From: Cerrena zonata
Taxonomy: Eukaryota; Basidiomycota; Agaricomycetes; Polyporales; Cerrenaceae
NCBI GenBank assembly: GCA_038087015.1
Contig: JASBNA010000003.1
Coordinates: 1,860,001-1,924,000, forward strand
DNA length: 64,000 nucleotides
Reading direction: 5' to 3'
Made by a program: the position numbers and the translations under genes. The notes below the pieces were generated by a model, which was given only the letters and a program-made list of their open reading frames with translations, was not told where the DNA came from and ran no database searches. Numbering within the stretch: the stretch's first letter is position 1; each line of letters opens with the position of its first letter. Shown one piece after another: positions 59,383 through 64,000 of the stretch.

Positions 59383-60152
59383 GGTGGTTACGGCCTAGTT
59401 ACAATTTACGAAATCCCAAAGTCGTGACGAATGCTGCTGGTGAAGTCATTGCAGCCTAAGTGTCTAAGCGAGACGATTAGATTAGATGACGCGTCGCTTT
59501 GATCGCATCTGAATCTCTCTGGATCGGTTTGTGATGATGTGCCTGTTTTAGAATGCGATCTGATCAAAAGTGCTGTTCTAACATTCCCATTCGGGCGCAG
59601 CCTTTGCTTGCAAAAATGTCTCCAACCAGTGAGATAGGACCGAAAGCTCTGAAAAAATACATCAAATATACCGCTCAACGGATGGGCTCGGATAGGTCCT
59701 GGCCTGGAAGATTGCGAAAATTCGAAGAAGGTTTAAGTAAAGCAACAGTAACATGGTTGCCAAGCCGACGGCGGAACACGAGAACACGGGATAGATTAGG
59801 GATGGCTGCCAGTATAAAGAGCTGCCCCTTCCTCGCCCACGGTCCATCAATTCATCTCTCCTCCGGTCTTCCACGTCCCAGCATCAACAACGAGCAGGGT
59901 GAGTCTAATTCGCCTATCCTCCTCCCCACCTGGGTGGAGCCTTGTCAAGCATGCTATGTTTACTGACTCTCGCTTATTTTATTTTTTGCAGTCTCGATTC
60001 GGTTCATTCAATTCGTTCCAGTCGATAGACATCTTTCAAGTGCTCTTGAGCTGTAGCGGATTCTTTTTGTCACATTCATTCCTTGCCATCTTCATTCGTT
60101 GCCCTTAGTTTTATTCAATCTTTCCCTCTACCTCTAAACACTCTAGTTCAAG
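59383..60152 (+). promoter_or_regulatory. Promoter, leader and probable 5' UTR intron of the cupredoxin gene
   Basis: A TATA-like AGTATAAAGAG lies at about 59812. After it, the plus strand is C/T-rich. A well-formed intron appears to sit in the leader: donor GTGAGT at 59899, a branch-like TACTGAC near 59961, and acceptor TTTTTTGCAG ending at 59991. The left part also holds the thioredoxin promoter. Confidence 0.6.
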
Positions 60153-60918
60153 ATGCGTTTCTCCTCATTCCTCGCTGTCCTCCCTCTTGTCGGCATGGCC
60201 TTTGCTCAAGGCCAGAACTTCGTCGTCAAGGTCGGCGATAACGGCACCTTGGCCTTCAACCCTCCCAGGTAAGCTTTACAACACTTCTCCCGACAATCTG
60301 TGGAGCAAGTTCCTTATTTCCAATCCTTGTTGCAGCGTTACCATCCAGAATGGCGACAGTGTCTCCTTCCAGTTCCTGTCGAAGAACCACTCCGTTACCC
60401 AGTCTACCTTTGCCAAGCCTTGTGAACTTATGACCAACGCTGACGGCACGAAGGGTATCGACTCTGGTTTCCAACCCGTCGCTGCCAATGCCACGCAGTT
60501 CCAGCAATTCACCTTCACCGTGAACAACGCTTCTGCTCCCCTCTGGTTCTTCTGTGCCCAGAACACGTAAGTAACCACCAACCTCCCAATCGTAGATTCT
60601 ATTTTTCTGACATGTTACTACGACAGTCCTGCCAACCACTGTGCTGCAGGAATGGTCTTCGCGATCAACCCCACCGCCGACAAGTCCTTCGCCGCATACC
60701 AAGCTAACGCAAAGGCCTCCACCACTGGCACTTCCGCAAGTGCCGGAGCCTCAAGCGCCGCCAGCGCGACCGGTTCCGCAACATCAGGAACTGCTGCTAC
60801 ACCAAGTGCATCAACAACGGGCACTGGAGCCAACAGCGGTGCAGTATCAATCAAAGCCAGCAGTGTTGCTGGCCTGCTCGTTGCTGGTGTTGCCCTCGTT
60901 GCTGGATCGATCCTATGA
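60153..60918 (+). CDS. Secreted, GPI-type cupredoxin (extracellular Ser-rich protein)
   Basis: Three exons (60153-60268, 60336-60566, 60627-60918) give 212 residues. A signal peptide (MRFSSFLAVLPLVGMAFAQ) is followed by a cupredoxin fold with NFVVKVGDNGTLAFNPPSVT and NGDSVSFQF. All four type 1 copper ligands seem present: H57 (KNHSV), C112 (WFFC), H120 (ANHC) and M125 (AAGM). A 60-residue Ala/Ser/Thr/Gly stretch leads to a hydrophobic C-terminus (VAGLLVAGVALVAGSIL), as for GPI anchoring. Such proteins are common on basidiomycete cell surfaces, and some are expressed in fruiting or symbiosis. No enzyme activity is implied. Codon use is strongly biased to C-ending codons, which suggests high expression. 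Confidence 0.92.
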
Positions 60919-61636
60919 TTGATCTAATGCGATGTGGTGATGGATTTTGTTCTTCTCTCCGGACTATGAAAACGTTTGGGATTTGTTTTGAGGTTTTATG
61001 ATTGATTGATTTTCTTTTGGGCTCTACTCGATGCGATGCTGTGCTTTGCTTGCTTTCCATACCCTTTTCATGTTTTTTATATTGTAATGCCGGTATCTTG
61101 ACGGAACCGCGCAGTCGCTGGAATACACATGCTCGACCGGAATACATTGGTGTGATGATCATGAATGATTTCTTGAGTGTTATGTTTAGTACATGGATTT
61201 GGAGCTGGGAAAATGCCAAGGGCTACCTGCACCCAAGTTAACCCAGGCGAGAACTGAGACTGTCCTATTTTCTTGAGGCCCGCTCAGGAGACTAGCGAGA
61301 AAATAACGTACGTTCAATAGACTCCCCTTGGACCACAATGTAATTTATCCTCGCCATAGTCATATTGATAACAAAAAATTGCATTTCATTCTCTCCTATA
61401 TACAGCCCCTCCAAGCTCCAAGATCCTAACTCAATAAATGAAAAATATACAACGGGTAACGGGTAACAACAAAAATAACAAAGCGATAACACAGCCGACA
61501 AGAATTCGTGTTCGTGATCATGATAATTGACAAGCGTTGATAGTTTTTGGCAGTTGTTGATACTTGATCGGTGACAAGAAGGTATAGGTGATGGGGGCAG
61601 CGCAAGGGTAGTTGGTGTTGGGTCTCGAGGAGGAGA
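60919..61636. other. Intergenic between convergent cupredoxin and transporter genes
   Basis: There are 718 bases holding the two 3' ends. No gene is seen. Short direct repeats (AACGGGTA twice near 61451-61468) occur. Confidence 0.5.
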
Positions 61637-64000
61637 TCAGAGGACGTATCGGAAATCGCGATTTTGGAGATCGGTAAGATCCAAAAAGGCCTATGCAAGA
61701 GATGAGAGGTATGGTTGTAAGTTACCGGGAATCCCGAGATTATGAGTGAAGAATAAACGTACCTTGTCGACAACGGCCTTTTCGCCATCTTTCTCAATGT
61801 AGACGTCATCATATGTTGCATCATGCGTTTCGTTCTCTCGTTTCGAATTTTGTCGTGCAAGGTACCATCGTAAAACGAGGATGAGGATCATAGAAGCGAA
61901 CCAGCAGGCAGATAGAATAGCCCATGGGATGTGGTTTCTAAAAACGGTGATCATGAATTTGACGTTCATAAGTTTTAAGTTTGGAGAAGGGTTTGATAGA
62001 TGTGGCAGGGTGTAACAGGGTTTCGAAGGGGTATAACGGCATTGATAGAAGTTGGGGAAGAGGAAGGAAGAGGAACATACCGAGGTTGATATTTCTTCTT
62101 CCAGTATTGTGGGCCTGCGGCATTACCCACTGCATAACCAATCATGACGACAGCATTAGTAGTAATACCTAGAAACGGTGTCAGGTTAGACAGTTCTCCG
62201 TGTGGATAGAGTGGGGGGGAAGAAAACATACGTTTGGTATGTCCGGCAGTGACAGCACCAACCCAGGCAAGCGTAACAACAAATGGCGCGATAGATGTGA
62301 CTATGGAGATAAATTTAGTTACAAATCCCTGTTAGCAAAATAATGTAAAATACGCACTTGCAATCCAGTAACTGAACAACAATCCAACCCTATGCGTACT
62401 AGGTAGCGCATTGACGAGAATCGATCCAAGGATGGCCACACAATACGCAAGCGCAGCAGAGTACCCTCGTCCGTTCTTCCAATAGGTAGCCGATGTGACC
62501 GTACAGAAGATAACGATAACTGTGTGAAATCGTTAGGATCAGTCCATCTGTACATTAAAAAAGGATCCAGGGTAAAGCCGGTGTTCCCGGGCAGGGTTTT
62601 GAATTGGTGCGAAGAGCCTCCACTGCAAGCAAGGATTAAGGAAATGGAACTTACTTTCAACAACACCATCGACGCATCCTAACAATGTCGTTTGCAATGG
62701 AGTGAATCCAAAACCAGCGACAATGATTTGACGTTGGTTGCTCAGCTGTACATCAGAACGTAAGATGAGTAAGAGAAGCTACAGCTTGAACTTCAACCGA
62801 CGGGACTTACCGAGTTGGTGACGTTACTGTGTGCACAAATCGAATTCGGATGCAGTTGGTCAGCATGGAAAGAAGAGAAGACAGAAGTTAGACCCTGAGG
62901 GAACTCACGAGATCGCAGCGATAAAAAAGAACAGCCATGTCTTGGGATCAAGCATGCACTCAACGAACCTATAAATAGAAAATAAGATATCCTGTTAGCA
63001 GCCATTCAACAATTGGAATACTAAAAGGGGATGGGGAATGAAGTGTGTGACGGGGTACAGAAGGGTGTAAGAAGAAGAGAAGACTGATTACGCACTGATC
63101 CTTCTTCCAGTGCTTGTTTTCAACACCGGCTTGGTTAACTTTAATCCGTTGGACAGCAATAATTCGCTCCTCGGGGGTAAGGAAACGAGCTGTAGCAGGG
63201 GAGTCGGGGAAGTAGAACCTGATGTCAGAAGTAGATTAATCGGTGTTCACGATTGCTACATGGGGAATCGTAAAATTTGAATAACGTACCAGAAGAGTAC
63301 AGCGACGATGAGGGTTATGACACCAGTGATGATCATCAACCATTGCCATGGCATGAAGTTCCCGGTTTTAATGTGGAGGGTACCGTATGCGACCAAACCG
63401 AGCATGATAATAGCGCATCCGTTCATGAGGACTGTAGAAACAGTATTCAGCATTCAACCCCCGAATAGAATGACCATACACAAAAGATAACTTACACCAG
63501 TAGCCTGTTCTCTGCGACTGTTCTTGACGTGTGTAAAACATTGATGTAACGATCATAAAGCCAGGGGTGATAGCGCCTTCACAGATTCCGAGGAAAACTC
63601 GGCAAGCGAAGAGACCTCCGAAACTCGTCGCAGCAGCATGACAGAGCAAAGCGACTGCCCAAACGAAAATGTTGATGCTAAGGATAGAGCAAAGGTAAGT
63701 CGTACGTCTGTCAGTATAAGGCGAAATGCGGTTGAGCACGGAAGTTTACCTCATCCATTTGCCCACAGGAAGGTATTGGAGTGCAAGATTCTGAGGATAC
63801 TCGAAAGCCAGGAAAAATAGGTAGAAGATCGTTCCAAGCCAATTGAATTGGTCCTGGTTTATGTGGGCACCGGGTCTAGGGATGCCGAGATGTTAAAAAC
63901 ATTTCCAAACAGGGAAACAGGTGACCTACAAAATCCCCAGAATTGCCGACTGCATCAGAAATCATCTGTTAGAATCGATGATGAGGCGTAAAGATATCAT
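61637..64000 (-). CDS. Major facilitator transporter, allantoate permease (Dal5) family (5' partial)
   Basis: The gene runs leftward from beyond the right edge to TGA at 61637 with many exons; the start is outside the window. The visible part begins around transmembrane segment 2-3: FEYPQNLALQYLPVGKWM, then GGLFACRVFLGICEGAITPG and FMIVTSMFYTRQEQSQRTGY. Next come FMPWQWLMIITGVITLIVAV and FYFPDSPATARFLTPEE in the cytoplasmic loop. The second half includes QRQIIVAGFGFTPLQTTLLG, GRGYSAALAYCVAILGSILV, VGNAAGPQYWKKKYQPR, a last helix, and the ending AFLDLTDLQNRDFRYVL. These are hallmarks of the anion:cation symporter family of fungi. Substrates of relatives include allantoate, ureidosuccinate, nicotinate and other carboxylates, so the exact substrate is unknown. 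Confidence 0.93.

Noticed and set aside
1..64000. Search for tRNA, rRNA, CRISPR arrays and long terminal repeats
   Set aside because: No sequence with a convincing tRNA A-box and B-box pair, no regularly spaced repeats and no matched terminal repeats were seen by eye. A tRNA-finding program would be needed to exclude an intron-containing tRNA.

Overview
This 64 kb window comes from a filamentous basidiomycete, most likely an Agaricomycete. Almost every gene is cut by many short introns (about 40-75 nt) with GTRNGT donors and YAG acceptors. The gene families are fungal: GARP subunit VPS54, a Gti1/Pac2 regulator, a DUF6533 membrane protein, KRE6/SKN1-type glucan proteins, an allantoate-permease-like transporter and a CAAX-tailed G-gamma. 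I joined exons by hand from splice signals, reading-frame phase and recalled family motifs. Exon ends in well-matched genes are probably right to the base; poorly matched ones are less sure.

Layout. 0-14 kb: the 3' end of tryptophan synthase (+), a coiled-coil protein (+), a TLC-domain membrane protein (+), a DUF6533 seven-helix protein (-), a metaxin-like mitochondrial import subunit (-), an HNH-nuclease-like protein (-) and CTF18 (-). CTF18 has an unusual N-terminus built from duplicated small exons. 14.5-19 kb: VPS54 (+), divergent from CTF18. 18.8-28.3 kb: a 9.5 kb stretch with no recognisable gene. 28.3-29.9 kb: a Ser-rich protein with an ECL1-like Cys motif (+). 29.9-36 kb: mostly non-genic, with unassigned exon-like segments on the minus strand. 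36-39.3 kb: GID7/WDR26 (+). 39.9-42.8 kb: two tandem decayed copies of a KRE6/SKN1 (GH16) gene (-).

45-64 kb is gene-dense: elongin A (-), a Gti1/Pac2 regulator (+), CWF18 (-), mitochondrial EF4/GUF1 (+, with an apparent one-base frameshift), eIF2B-beta/GCD7 (-), two tandem G-protein gamma genes (+), mitochondrial thioredoxin (-), a GPI-type cupredoxin (+) and the 3' part of an allantoate-permease-family transporter (-).

The genes are mostly housekeeping and unrelated to one another: amino-acid synthesis, replication clamp loading, vesicle tethering, splicing, translation and mitochondrial functions. I found no biosynthetic cluster, no intact transposon, no rRNA or tRNA and no CRISPR array. 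The most interesting items are the tandem G-gamma pair, the exon-duplicated repeat array in CTF18, the paired KRE6/SKN1 relics, and the gene structure and frameshift of GUF1.
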